Shown here: one piece after another, positions 8,426 to 18,917 of the stretch
Layout of the letters: every line of letters starts with the position of its first letter
How positions within the stretch are numbered: the stretch's first letter is position 1
NCBI GenBank assembly: GCA_025667525.1
Contig: CM046875.1
Span: 205,464,271-205,528,270, forward strand
Origin: Glebionis coronaria
Taxonomy: Eukaryota > Streptophyta > Magnoliopsida > Asterales > Asteraceae
Direction: 5' to 3'
DNA length: 64,000 nt
Notes under the pieces: model-generated
What the model saw: the letters and a program-made list of their open reading frames with translations, nothing else
The model's database searches: none
What the model was told of the DNA's origin: nothing
Program-made: the position numbers and the translations under genes

Positions 8426-9494
8426 TTAAAAACCCGATAAACGTATACCGGGGTCAAAGATGGCGTCCTCGTTTTCGGATGAAAGACGAAACAACGCTAC
8501 TTCAACACAAACCCCAATGGGGTAGAAGAAAAGAGATGAGAAGTAGAAGGGTGGGGCAATGGGTAAGTCAAACATATGAGCTACTCGAGGTAGACTCACA
8601 CCAAGCAAACGAAAAGGTTTTGCATTTATTGCATCGGTGGTAGGCCAAGATTTCCCTTTACAAGCAATTCCGGGATCGTAAATCTCGTCCTCGGTGGAGA
8701 AATGTAAGGGAACATTTGGGGCTTCCCCCACACTAGATCCACACCAACCATCGTCAAAAGGAGTAGACGAGGTGGTAGCACTCATATAACGCGGTGATGA
8801 CGGAGTTAAACATGTAGAAAAATCTTTTAAAACATTTTTAAAATCCTTTCCTTTTTCATCGTTTAAAAACTCTTTATGAAAACCCGATTTGATAATGTCG
8901 AAAATATTTGGCGTGTCAAATTCAAAATTAGTCGCGCTAAAAATCCTCACAATTAAGTCTTTGGTGGGAGGGGTGGCGGATTATATAAGTTCTCAAAACG
9001 TTTGTCAATAAAGAACACCGCCCCCTCGGGGTCTACATACTCGTCATCCTCATGAACGTCGATCTCATCGATTTCTTCATCAAAGATAGGCTTGTCAGAC
9101 CAAGGTTTGTCATTCCCCTCCTTGAGTATCTTAGAAACTCTCTCGAAAAGATCACGATCAAGCACGAAACCATCATTCTTTTGTGGGGATTGTTAATAAG
9201 TTAAATCTTCACGAATGTGGTAAACGTAATTCTCATTTGAGGAGTGTTGATTTGGTAACTCCTTGAGAATTGGATTTTTGGTCACATGAGTTGGTTCATC
9301 CTCGATTTTGGAAAGATCGACCTCACTCGTAGGTGGAAGTGAAGGCATAAGAGCTAGCTCTCGTTCTATGAATTCCTCAATCTCGGGATCAAACTCGTAA
9401 TCATCGTACTTCACATGTTTCTTTTTAGGAGAATAAAAAATTGCATGTGGATTTCGAAGTACGTGATCAATCTCGGCAAAATCGCCATCGTCAT
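8426..9494 (-). pseudogene. Athila-2 C-terminal coding region (broken)
   Basis: This is the downstream half of the Athila-2 coding region, continuing in frame from the protease at 20644 once Athila-1 is removed. It carries one in-frame TAA near 9193 and one frameshift near 8965, in a C-rich stretch around the PPPLPP codons. The protein is acidic (FDPEIEEFIEREL, HEDDEYVDPEG) and repeats a YDPGI/FDPGI motif near its end. It does not look like RT, RNase H or integrase. In Athila-1 this place after the protease holds a short linker and then RT. The function is unknown; it may be a structural or RNA-binding extension of Gag. Confidence 0.7.
9490..9494. other. Target-site duplication of Athila-1, left copy
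   Basis: GTCAT directly left of the Athila-1 LTR edge. The identical copy is at 20639-20643. Confidence 0.9.
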
Positions 9495-11105
9495 TGATAC
9501 ATGCTTTTAGTATGGGTTCTAGATTTGTCTCGGTATCCTCTCGAATTGATCACGGCTCTAAGTGGAATGATTTGTTCTTGGTTAATAAAAAGTTGTTGGT
9601 TTGTTTATCGATTTTAAACTAATGACAAATAAGTAAGTGACGAAGAGTAAACTTAAAGCTTTAAAAGATTAAACTAAAAAGATGAGTTTAAAAATAAATG
9701 CTTGAAAACTTAAAGGTAAGATTAGAAAAATACTTGGACAATGAATAAAACTAACACTTGAAAGCTTTGCAAAAACAAGAAATTAAACAAACAATTTAAC
9801 CCAAATCGGAATATCACTAAAAAAGGTGATCGGAATATATTCCGATCTACTGATTGGAATGTAGGCAATGATGGTGATCGGAATACAGGAAATGGGACCA
9901 ATCAGAATGTTATAAACTTGCACAGTCGGAATAAACAAAAATTAAGCTGATCGGAATAATCAATAAAGGGCAGATCGGAATAACTAAAAACCTTAAATAA
10001 TCGGAATGTTTGAAAAAGGTCCAGATCGGAATGATGAGAGAAATGCAAATCGGAATAATCAAAAATTTAGTCCAATCGGAATATGGGAAAAATGACTCAC
10101 CGTCGGAATACTCAAAACCCTTTTCCGATCGGGTGATCGGAATAAGGGATGCTGCTGGTCGGAATACACAGATCGGAAAAGGGTTTATAACCCTTTCCGA
10201 TGCCTTTTTGATCCGAGATATAAGCAAGGGAATAAGCTATTGAATAAGCTAATATCCAAACTAAAACGAATCCAATAAGAAACAGATTAAATAAGCACTA
10301 AAAACAACTTTTCTAACTTGAAATAAGCAAACTTTTAAATCAAATAATAAAAAGATAAACTTTTTATGAAAACTTTAAAAGGTAAATAAGCTAAACCAAC
10401 AAATAAGCCAATAAGCACAAAGATCTTAAAGCTTATTCGTGTAGAAACTTAAGGAAACATAAAAAGATCAAATTTTTAAGCACGAAAACATAGATGAACA
10501 ACACGGATCATAAGTAATTCGTACCAAAAGTGAATCAAAATCAAAGAAAGGAAGAATGAGATTAAAGATTAAAAGCTTGAAACTAAACTTGATTAATAAA
10601 AAACAATACAAAGGTTTGATCTTGAAAGAAAGAAAGATGAAAACTAGTGAGAGAAAGTTTAGAACTTTCTCTCTCTAAAACTAGAGAGAATGAAAAACTA
10701 AAAACTAACTAAGACTAACTAACTCCAAAATTGTGAAGTGGAATCATATATATAGGCGTATGATGTGGGCTTGTGAATGGGCTTTGGTTTGGGCTTCTTT
10801 TCTTCTTCCTTCTTTAGTCTTTACGTTTCTTTTAAATAAACGTTTCCGACTTTGGATTTTGAGAAGTGTCGGTGAATAATTCCAAATCGTCTTATAATCT
10901 TTTGTTTAATCGACTCGAGTTCTTCGACATATATGAATCTTCCATCTTTGGCTCTATTCTTCGATAAATCTTTAAATAGGCACAATGAAAACATAATAAA
11001 CACAAAAACCACGCATAATTCCAAACAAATGATATTAAATACGTGTTTTGGTCTTGTTTTAGCCAGAAATAAGTGGTAAAAGGATGGGTGTTTTCACACC
11101 TATCA
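9495..11105 (-). repeat. 3' LTR of Athila-1
   Basis: 1611 bp, nearly identical to 18918-20638 but lacking about 110 bp that the 5' LTR carries at ~20411-20523. On the minus strand it begins TGATAGGTGTGAAAACACCC and ends GTATCA. It contains a TATATATA promoter candidate (about 10748-10755, minus), the dense TCGGAAT array at 9805-10200, and a hairpin at 10172-10201 with 13-bp arms and one bulged A. Confidence 0.95.
9805..10201. repeat. Array of TCGGAAT motifs in the Athila-1 3' LTR
   Basis: About fifteen TCGGAA(T) heptamers, mostly in the same orientation, spaced irregularly at about 20-40 bp, plus variants such as TTGGAAT and TCAGAAT. The spacers are unrelated AT-rich sequence, so this is a motif cluster and not a simple tandem repeat. 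The other LTR carries the same cluster at 19222-19625. Confidence 0.85.
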
Positions 11106-11120
11106 AATCCCCTACACTTA
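11106..11120 (-). other. Polypurine tract of Athila-1
   Basis: On the minus strand TAAGTGTAGGGGATT lies directly before the LTR start TGATAG. The next bases on the plus strand, CATTGTCATGCCCTCATGCAATG (about 11123-11145), can fold into a hairpin. Confidence 0.85.
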
Positions 11121-13028
11121 ACCATTGTCATGCCCTCATGCAATGCTTAGCGATAAAGAAAGTTTACACTTTTCTCATAATCAATCAACCTTGGCCTTAT
11201 TAAAATACTACTAAACAAAAATTAAAGTACTAAGAGAAATTAAAACTTTAAAGTAAACAAAAGGATAGAAAACAGCTACGTGGGAATAACTTGCAAAGAG
11301 ATCAAGGACTTACATTAGGGCTTCGGTGCTGCGAAGATTTATCACCCTCAAGTTTCACGTTCCCAAACTAAGCTTAAAAACGAGATCATTGTTATTATAA
11401 GTTAGCAAATCAAACACTTACACACATGGCTTAATTAAATGCTTGAACTCCCTTATTCCTAGGTGTATCTCTTATATTTTATTTTTGTCTTAGAATGATC
11501 ATGAAGATGCATTTTTGGACTTATTTCGATAGTTTATTTAGGCTGAAAGCAAAGTAGGACGATTTGATCAATAGTTAGCTAAAGGACAAAATCTCTTAAA
11601 ACTGCTTCTCGGGATATCAAAAAGTTCATATCTTGGCATAACTTGGTTCACAATTTGAGACCTTTCTCGGGCCGATATTTGGCATGTACTTCATACTTCA
11701 TATCTTCGAGAGACGTTCTTGAGATAATGGTCTTCTCTTCGTAATAGAGTTTCTTCACATGGAGACTTTTGAGGGGTACTCCAACTTTGTTGACCACGAC
11801 TTCATGATTATTTCTTCAATCGCCAATTGGGATTTTGAGATACAACGATCCGCCTCCTTTTCGGACTTGGATCTATTTATCCTAATACCTTGTTAGGGTC
11901 TTTTCGGATAGACTTCTCCATGATCTTTATGGGAGTTGATTGCTTTTCGTCGTGAGTCTTGATCCTTCATATTGATTTTGGGAATAATGCTTTTCACATC
12001 ACTTTGGATCTTCAGCAATAAAATTGAATCCTCATGCCTTGTTAGGGCCTTTTCGGACTCGCCAATCTTCGCGCCCCGCTTCATAAGTTATGCCTTGGCT
12101 ATGAACTCTTATCATTACCGAGCAACTTTTAAACAATCTTGGGCTAGAAGCTAAGTAACTTTTCAAATCGTACGACTTTACTTATTGCAGATAAATTATT
12201 AGCAAGTGATGGGAGAATAGGCAAAAAATTACACCAAGTGAGCTTGTGCAAGAATACCGACTTATAATTGACTCTATCATTTCTCGTTCTCCAAAATTTA
12301 AAGTCTCAAGTAATGAGACTCGTGGATGCTTAGCCTAATAAACCAATTAAGTTCTACATGGTTAAGGATACTAGCTAGAATAAACTTGAATAAGTCTATT
12401 CGGGTTGAGTCAAAATAATCGCAACGGGCCTAATACGTCAAAGACTTCTAAACTAGCTACACCACTTTATTAATATTTTTGACTTTATTGCGGGATATAT
12501 ACATGTGAAAGCAACGATAAAAATTTAAAAATTACGACTAAATGGCCAAAGTTAATTAAAAATTTGAAAAATGTTGAAAAAGATGATTTTCCGGTTAAAT
12601 GAAGGCATTTTCATGGAAAAGTCCACTTAAAATTTCGATAGAAGTCCCCCCTACACTTAAGATAAACATTGTCCTCAATGTTTAAGCGTGTGGGAAAAAT
12701 CTCCCCTACACTTATGACATTGTGCACCTTGGTTAAATCAAGTTAAGGAAGAGACGACTAAAGTGATCAATTTCAAATGTGAGTATGAAGAAAATTGAAT
12801 CACGATAGTTGAGAGATAGAACTGGATTTCGGATTACACGGGAGCACGGTTCTTCAAAGGTTCCAAAAGTGCATTCATCCCTATAATCACATCACTACAC
12901 AAATACAAACACCTATATAGGTCCCCCTACACTTAGGAGGTTAAAACAGAAAAGGATAGATACTCGGGCTGCCTCCTGAGGAGCGCTTGTTTTTGATAAC
13001 CGAGTCACGAGCCTGACTCGACCCAAAA
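11121..13028 (-). other. Athila-1 3' non-coding region
   Basis: 1.9 kb between the integrase stop and the polypurine tract. There is no ORF above about 65 codons worth calling. It contains repeated short echoes (for example CCTTGTTAGGG(T/C)CTTTTCGGA at ~11890 and ~12038) and three extra polypurine-like tracts at 12646, 12701 and ~12922. Confidence 0.75.
12646..12714 (-). other. Paired polypurine-like tracts around a hairpin (Athila-1)
   Basis: Plus-strand CCCCCCTACACTTA (12646-12659), then AAACATTG-TCCT-CAATGTTT (12664-12683, perfect 8-bp arms), then CTCCCCTACACTTA (12701-12714). The tract sequence equals the true polypurine tract at 11106-11120. A further CCCCCTACACTTAGG copy lies near 12922. 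The same layout exists in Athila-2 at 7898-7973. Confidence 0.65.
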
Positions 13029-14240
13029 TTAGTTCATGGGGAACGTGGTGAGGGATGGAATCATCTCGTGAGAGATGTCCTCACCAAAGTACAACTTCAC
13101 TCGTTGGCCATTCACCTTAAAATTAGGTCCATTAGGTTGAACGAGCTCGAGAGTACCATATGGAAAAATTTGGGCAATGGTGAATGGGTCGGACCAACGA
13201 GATTTCAGCTTGCCCGAAAAGATTTTCAACCGAGAGTTAAAGAGTAAAACTTTGTCTCCAACTTGGAACTCTCGGTTCTTAATCTTAGAGTCGTGAATGA
13301 GCTTAGTCTTTTCCTTATAGATCAAAGAATTTTCATAAGCCTCATTACGGAGTTCATTCAGCTCATTGAGTTGGATCTTGCGTAGGTCACCGGCTTTGTT
13401 GATATCAAAATTAGCCCACTTCAAGGCCCAGTAAGCCTTGTGCTCCAACTCAATGGGGAGGTGGCATGCTTTCCCGTACATGAGACGATATGGTGTACAA
13501 CCAATCGAAGTCATGTATGCGGTACGAAAAGCCCACAAAGCATCATCAAGTTTATCAGCCCATGAGGCACGATGCTCTCCCACGGTTCTTTCGAGAATTC
13601 GCTTTAATCCTCAGTTAGAGATTTCAGCCTGGCCATTAGTATGTGGGTGGTATGCGGTGTAAAGACGATGATTTACACCATACTTAGCCATGACTCTTGC
13701 AAATTGGTCATTGCAAAAATGAGTCCCGCGATCACTAATAATGGCACGAGGCACACCGAATCTAGCGAGTAGCGATTTCAAAAAGTTACAAACCACCCTT
13801 GCGTCATTAGTGGGTAAAGCTTTGGCTTCAACCCATTTGGAGACGTAGTCAACGGCTACAAGGATGTATTTGTTTCCTTTAGATGAAGGGAATGGCCCCA
13901 TAAAGTCAATACCCCAAACATCAAAGATTTCACATTCTTGTATGAAATTCTGAGGCATCTCGTCTTTATGTGTGATCTTGCCTTGTTTTTGGCAAGCATC
14001 ACAATGTTTAACCATCTCGTGAGCATCACGGTAAATGGTGGGCCAATAAAATCCCGATTCAAACACTTTTTTGGCGGTGTAGTTGGGACCAAAGTGACCA
14101 CCGGTGGGTCCTTTGTGGCAAGCGTCAAGGATTTCTAAAGCTGCCGGTCCATCAACACATCGACGAATAATCAAGTCAGCACATTGCTTGAATAGATACG
14201 GGTCATCCCAAAAGTAAGTCTTAATGTCGTTAAAGAACTT
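13029..14240 (-). pseudogene. Athila-1 integrase (one nonsense codon, out of frame with RT)
   Basis: This is the integrase end of the pol polyprotein, which joins reverse-transcribed DNA to the host chromosome. It has an N-terminal zinc-binding region ([12 protein letters not shown], then CDACQKQ), the catalytic acidic residues ([18 protein letters not shown], the E in NGQAE) and a C-terminal domain with GDKVLLFNSRLK and KLKSRWSDPF. An in-frame TGA stands at 13613-13611 after QAEISN. The surrounding codons suggest CGA to TGA, a C-to-T change expected at a methylated CpG. The frame is offset from the upstream gag-pol at ~14243, in an A-rich run after LTSQK. The rest is well preserved, so both lesions are young. 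Confidence 0.9.
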
Positions 14241-17200
14241 CTTTTTTCTGGGATGTTAACCCGTCAACGAGAATTCCACCCGCCAAGTAGTTTGCAATGT
14301 ACGCAAACCACGGGGTTTCATCAGAATTCGAGTTGATAGACATTAAGGTCGCCAGGGGAAAAGAGTCATTGATCTCTTTGTTCGGATGATCCCCTTGGTA
14401 AGGATCCTCAAGTCTACTGAGATGATCCGCGGCTAGGTTTTCAGCTCCTTTCTTATCGCGAATTTTGATTTTAAATTCTTGGAGTAGCAAAACCCAGCGA
14501 AGAGGTCTTGGTTTGGAATCTTGCTTAGTCAACAAGCACTTCAACGCGGAATGATCGGTGTAAACGATTGTGGTGGAAAGGACAAGATAGGGGCGGAACT
14601 TTTCAAAGGCATAGACAACAGCTAAAAGATCTTTTTCGGTTGTCGTGTAATGCAATTGAGCCCCATTCATTGTCTTGCTAGCGTAATGGATTGGTTGGAA
14701 ATGTTTGTTCACTCTTTGGCCCAAAACCGCTCCAATAGCAAAGTCACTAGCATCGCACATCAACTCGAAAGGCAGCTCCCAATTAGGGGTGACCAAGACG
14801 GGTGCCTTAGTTAGCTTATCCTTAAGCGAGTTGAAGGCTTCGATACACTCTTTGGAAAAGATAAAAGGAGTATCTTTTTCCAAGAGGTGGGTCATCGGGC
14901 GAGCGATTTGAGAAAAATCTTTGATGAATCGACGGTAAAAGCCCGCATGACCGAGAAAACTTCTCACACCCTTCACGGTTGAAGGTGGAGGCAACTTAGC
15001 GATAACATCGACTTTAGCACGATCTACTTCAAGACCGGCTTTGTAGATCTTGTGTCCAAGCACGATGCCTTCTTTTACCATGAAATGGAATTTTTCCCAA
15101 TTAAGAACAAGGCGAGAGTCTTCACACCGCTTAAGCATACGTTCTAAATTGGCAAGGCAAGTAGAGAAAGAGTCGCCATAAACCGAGAAATCATCCATTA
15201 ATACTTCCATAGTGTCTTCCACCATGTCATGGAAGATAGCCATCATACACCTTTGGAACGTCCCAAGAGCATTGCATAAACCAAAAGGAATGTGTTTGTA
15301 AGCAAATGTTCCATATGGACAAGTGAATGTGGTCTTTTCTTGGTCTTTGGGATCGATGGGAATTTGGAAATACCCGGAGAAACCGTCTAAGAAGCAATAA
15401 TAGTCATTACCAGCTAGACGCTCGAGCATTTGATCCATGAAGGGAAGAGGAAAGTGGTATTTTCTCGTGGCATCATTGAGCTTGCGATAATCAATACAAA
15501 CTCTCCACCCAGTAACGAGACGAGTGGGAATCAACTTGTTGTGTTCATTGGGAACAACGGTTATTCCGCCCTTCTTAGGCACACAATGGATGGGACTTAC
15601 CCATGGTGAATCCGAAATAGGGTAAATCAAGCCGGCATCTAGAAGTTTGATAACCTCTTGTTTGATGACGTCATGAATTTTAGGATTAACCCTTCTTTGG
15701 CTCCGGATTGCGGGTTTAAATTCATCTTCCATGAGAATCTTGTGAGTACAAAAGTTCGGATTAATTCCGCGGATATCGGAAATTTTCCAAGCAATTGCCT
15801 GCTTATGATCTTTAAGCACGACGATGAGGCGAGATTTTTCTTCTTCTTTCAAGTCCTTCGCGATGATGACATGCGACTTCTTGTTTTCTTCAAGGAACAC
15901 GTACTCGAGATGGGGCGGCAACTCCTTAAGTTCTAAATCCGGAGGATTTTCGATGGGAGGCGTTTTCAAAGTCGGAGCATCGATAGCAATAACCGTGGGA
16001 GATGGTGGAGAAAGATTGTCTTCTTTGAGAAGGTTTTCAAAGAAACGCATGTCGTCATCCCAATAGGTGGGATAATCGTCATTTGTTAAGTTCATATCTC
16101 CCATGGTGGTTTCAAGATCTTTCCAAAAAATATCACTTTCTCCAAATAGAGACAATGATGAATCAATAGAGGAAACGGTCTCAACATTGGGAAGAGAGGT
16201 AGGAATATTGTTACAAGCATCAATAAAGTGTTCTTCACAAGCCTCATACAGAACGTCAATACAATTAACACTCTCATATGAATAAGGTTGTTTAGACAAC
16301 TTTCCCATGTTGAAGACGATTTTATCGTCACCCACTCTCATGCTAAGCTCACCGGCTTCAACATCGATGAGAGTGCGACCGGTCCTCAAGAATGAACGAC
16401 CAACGATCAATGGCACACGAGGGTCCATGTCGTAGTCAACGACAACGAAATCGGCAGGAAAAGTGAATTTTTCGAATCCTACAAAAACGTCTTCGGCTAT
16501 CCCCTCTGGATAAGCAACCGTACGGTTAGCTAATTCCAAAGTCATTTTGGTGGGGACTAGCTCAGGGAGAGATAATTGCTTCCAAACGCTTAGAGGCATT
16601 AGATTAATACTGGCACCTAGATCGGCTAGGGCCATGCAATTCTCTACTCCCAGGAATTTAAAAGGGATTAAGAAACGACCCGGATCACCAAGCTTGGTTG
16701 GCAATTTCCTTAAGAGTACTGCAGAGCAATTCTCATTAAGTTGGGTGTTAGCAATATCAAGAAGCTTCTCCTTGTCGCTAGGAAGATCTTTGAACATTTT
16801 TGCGTACTTAGGCATGTGAGCGAGAGCCTCAGCGAAGGAGATGTTGAAATTCAATTGTTTAAACATTTTAAGAAAGTTCGAAACCTGAATATCATCCTTG
16901 CTTTTGAGCTTCTCTTTCCTCAACCTTGAGGGATAAGGTATATCGGAAGAAGAGGAAGGCTTTGGGATCGAAGGATCACTCACATCCTTGGGTGGAGGAG
17001 GGGTAGAAGTAAGAGGCGGAGAAATTGGGGAAGTAGAAGGAGGAGTAATAGGAGAAGGGGACTCGTTCTCCTTAGGCACAAGCACTGATGGAGGTATAGG
17101 AAGCTCGGGTTCCTTGGTACCTTTGCCACTGCGAGTGGTGATTGCTTTCATCTCCCCTCTTGGATTCAAAACGGTGTTACTCGGAAGAGTACCCGAAGAA

Positions 17201-18711
17201 GAGGGTTGATTACTTTGGAAGAAACTAGCCATCATGTTCTTTAAGTCATTCGTTTGACTATCCAAAGTGTTTCTCATATTAGCTCTCAGATCGTTCCATT
17301 GTTTCACCAGGTCTGCTTTCAAGTTGCGCACTTCCTGTTGGAGATTGTCCACGATCACATCGTTAGTCCTCATGTAGGTTCCAATGTCTTGGTGTAATGC
17401 GGTGGGTTGGTTGGGAGGAGCATTGTATGCGGGTGGTTGATAAGCAGGTTGCTGGTAAACTTGGTTGTTTCTTTGAGGTGGATGTTGTTGTTTGTGAGGT
17501 GGTATGTATGGTCCACGAGATTGTTGTTGTTGTTGAGGAGGGCGGTTGAGGTTTTGTTGTTGGTTTTGGTTGTTAGGAGTAAAACCGGGTGGTGAAAGAT
17601 AGTTGTTGGAGCGGTAGCTAAGCAGGTTGCGGTCACCTTGAGGACGAGCTTGATAAGCGGGTTGAGGATAGGTACCGTATGCTGCATTCACATTCTCAGA
17701 AGGGTAGTCTTGGGTGGCGGTACAAGTGGTGTAAGAATGAGGACCCCCGCATATTTCACATGGTTGGCTAACAGCATTGACTTGAGCGTTTTTAGCATTG
17801 ATGCTGTTGGTGTTGCTGGCGGTTTGGGTAGCAAGCGATTCAAGAAGCGCAGTGATTTTGTCAATTCGCTTGTCGCTGTCACTAGTATTAGCACTAGCGA
17901 CATTGGTCCGAACACTCTTGGTTTGCACACGAGACTTATTCTCAATGACATCCCAAGCAGCATTGGAAGTCTTAGCCAAAAGATTACCCCCCGAGGCACT
18001 GTTTAGTGAATCTTGGTCATTCATGCTTAAACCATTATAAAAAGCGTTAATTTGGTGCACTTCGTTAAAACCGTGTTGTGGGCATTTTCTTAAAAGATCT
18101 TTGAAACGGTCCCAAGATTCACTAAAAGACTCATCGTACTTTTGTTCAAAATTGATAATTTCATTCCGCAAAGCGGTAGTACGAGAGGGTGGGAAAAAGT
18201 AGTTGATAAACTTGGTCTCCAAATCCGTCCACGTTATAATACTTTGTGGCGGTTCCTTAGCAAGCCAATGTCGGGCTTGTCCCTCTAAAGAAAAGGGAAA
18301 AAGTTGTAAACAGATTACCTCTTGTGGAACACCATTGAATTTGACCGTATTCGTGAGTTGCAAGAACCGTTTGATGTGGTCATGAGGATCATCGATAGTA
18401 CGCCCCAAGAATGGTTGAGCAGAGACCATCTGGATAAAACCGGATTTGAGCTCAAAGTGGTTGGCTGCAAACGCGGGTATGACAATTGGATCATTGTTGC
18501 CATCTACATGTGCTTGCAAAAGTTCAATCATCGGGCGATTGTCTGGTAGAGGCTCATTGTTGTTGTTATTATTGTTGTTGAACGGTGGGTTGTTATTGTT
18601 GTTGTTATTATTGTTGTTGAGAGGTGGGTTATTGTTGTTGTTTTGTACAACGGCCATGTCTAAGTCTTCGAGAGGCTCGGGCTCTTGATAAGACGTAGAT
18701 CGTGTACGTAT
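14230..18711 (-). pseudogene. Athila-1 gag-protease-RT-RNase H polyprotein
   Basis: A long open frame that reads from an ATG at 18657 for 1475 codons. A poly-Asn N-terminus is followed by the Gag domain, a CCHC knuckle CEICGGPHSYTTC (~298-311), a Gln/Pro-rich linker, protease [11 protein letters not shown] (~676), RT with CIDYRKLND (~1049) and the catalytic MDDFSVYG (~1150), and RNase H with MCDASDFAIGAVLG (~1298) and ADHLSRLEDP. In-frame codons upstream read IRTRSTSYQEPE from 18711; Athila-2 Gag starts MRTRS, so the original start was probably here and has changed from ATG to ATA. One RT residue is odd: FGLCNALGTFQ, where NAPGTFQ is usual. It ends in a frameshift before integrase. It could still give Gag and RT from the internal ATG. 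Confidence 0.92.
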
Positions 18712-18899
18712 GCACCTGCAAAAGAACTAACAAAACAAACAAGAAATATTTTTGTCTTTTTATGTTTTTTACTTTTTAGGATTTTTGAAAATTTTATATT
18801 TTTTAGGGTTTTTGAAAATTTTAATGAAAAATTAACGTTCACGGGGAACGGATCCCAAAATCCAAGTTCTCACAAAAACTGTTGATCTTAACGAGAAAA

Positions 18900-18917
18900 T
18901 CCGGCAGCGTCGCCTTT
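18900..18917 (-). other. Degenerate tRNA-Asp primer-binding site of Athila-1
   Basis: Directly inside the LTR end the minus strand reads AAAGGCGACGCTGCCGG, a mutated form of the TGGCGCCGCTGCCGGGGA site seen in Athila-2. Mismatches fall at the 3' tRNA CCA end and at the distal end, which may weaken priming. Confidence 0.75.

Noticed and set aside
10010..10243. A 77-codon frame in the Athila-1 LTR, repeated in the other LTR
   Set aside because: It runs through the TCGGAAT cluster, is broken in the second copy by a base change and length difference, and has no domain.
11893..12084. A 63-codon charged frame as an envelope-like gene of Athila-1
   Set aside because: Too short, no signal peptide or membrane helix, and no counterpart in Athila-2.
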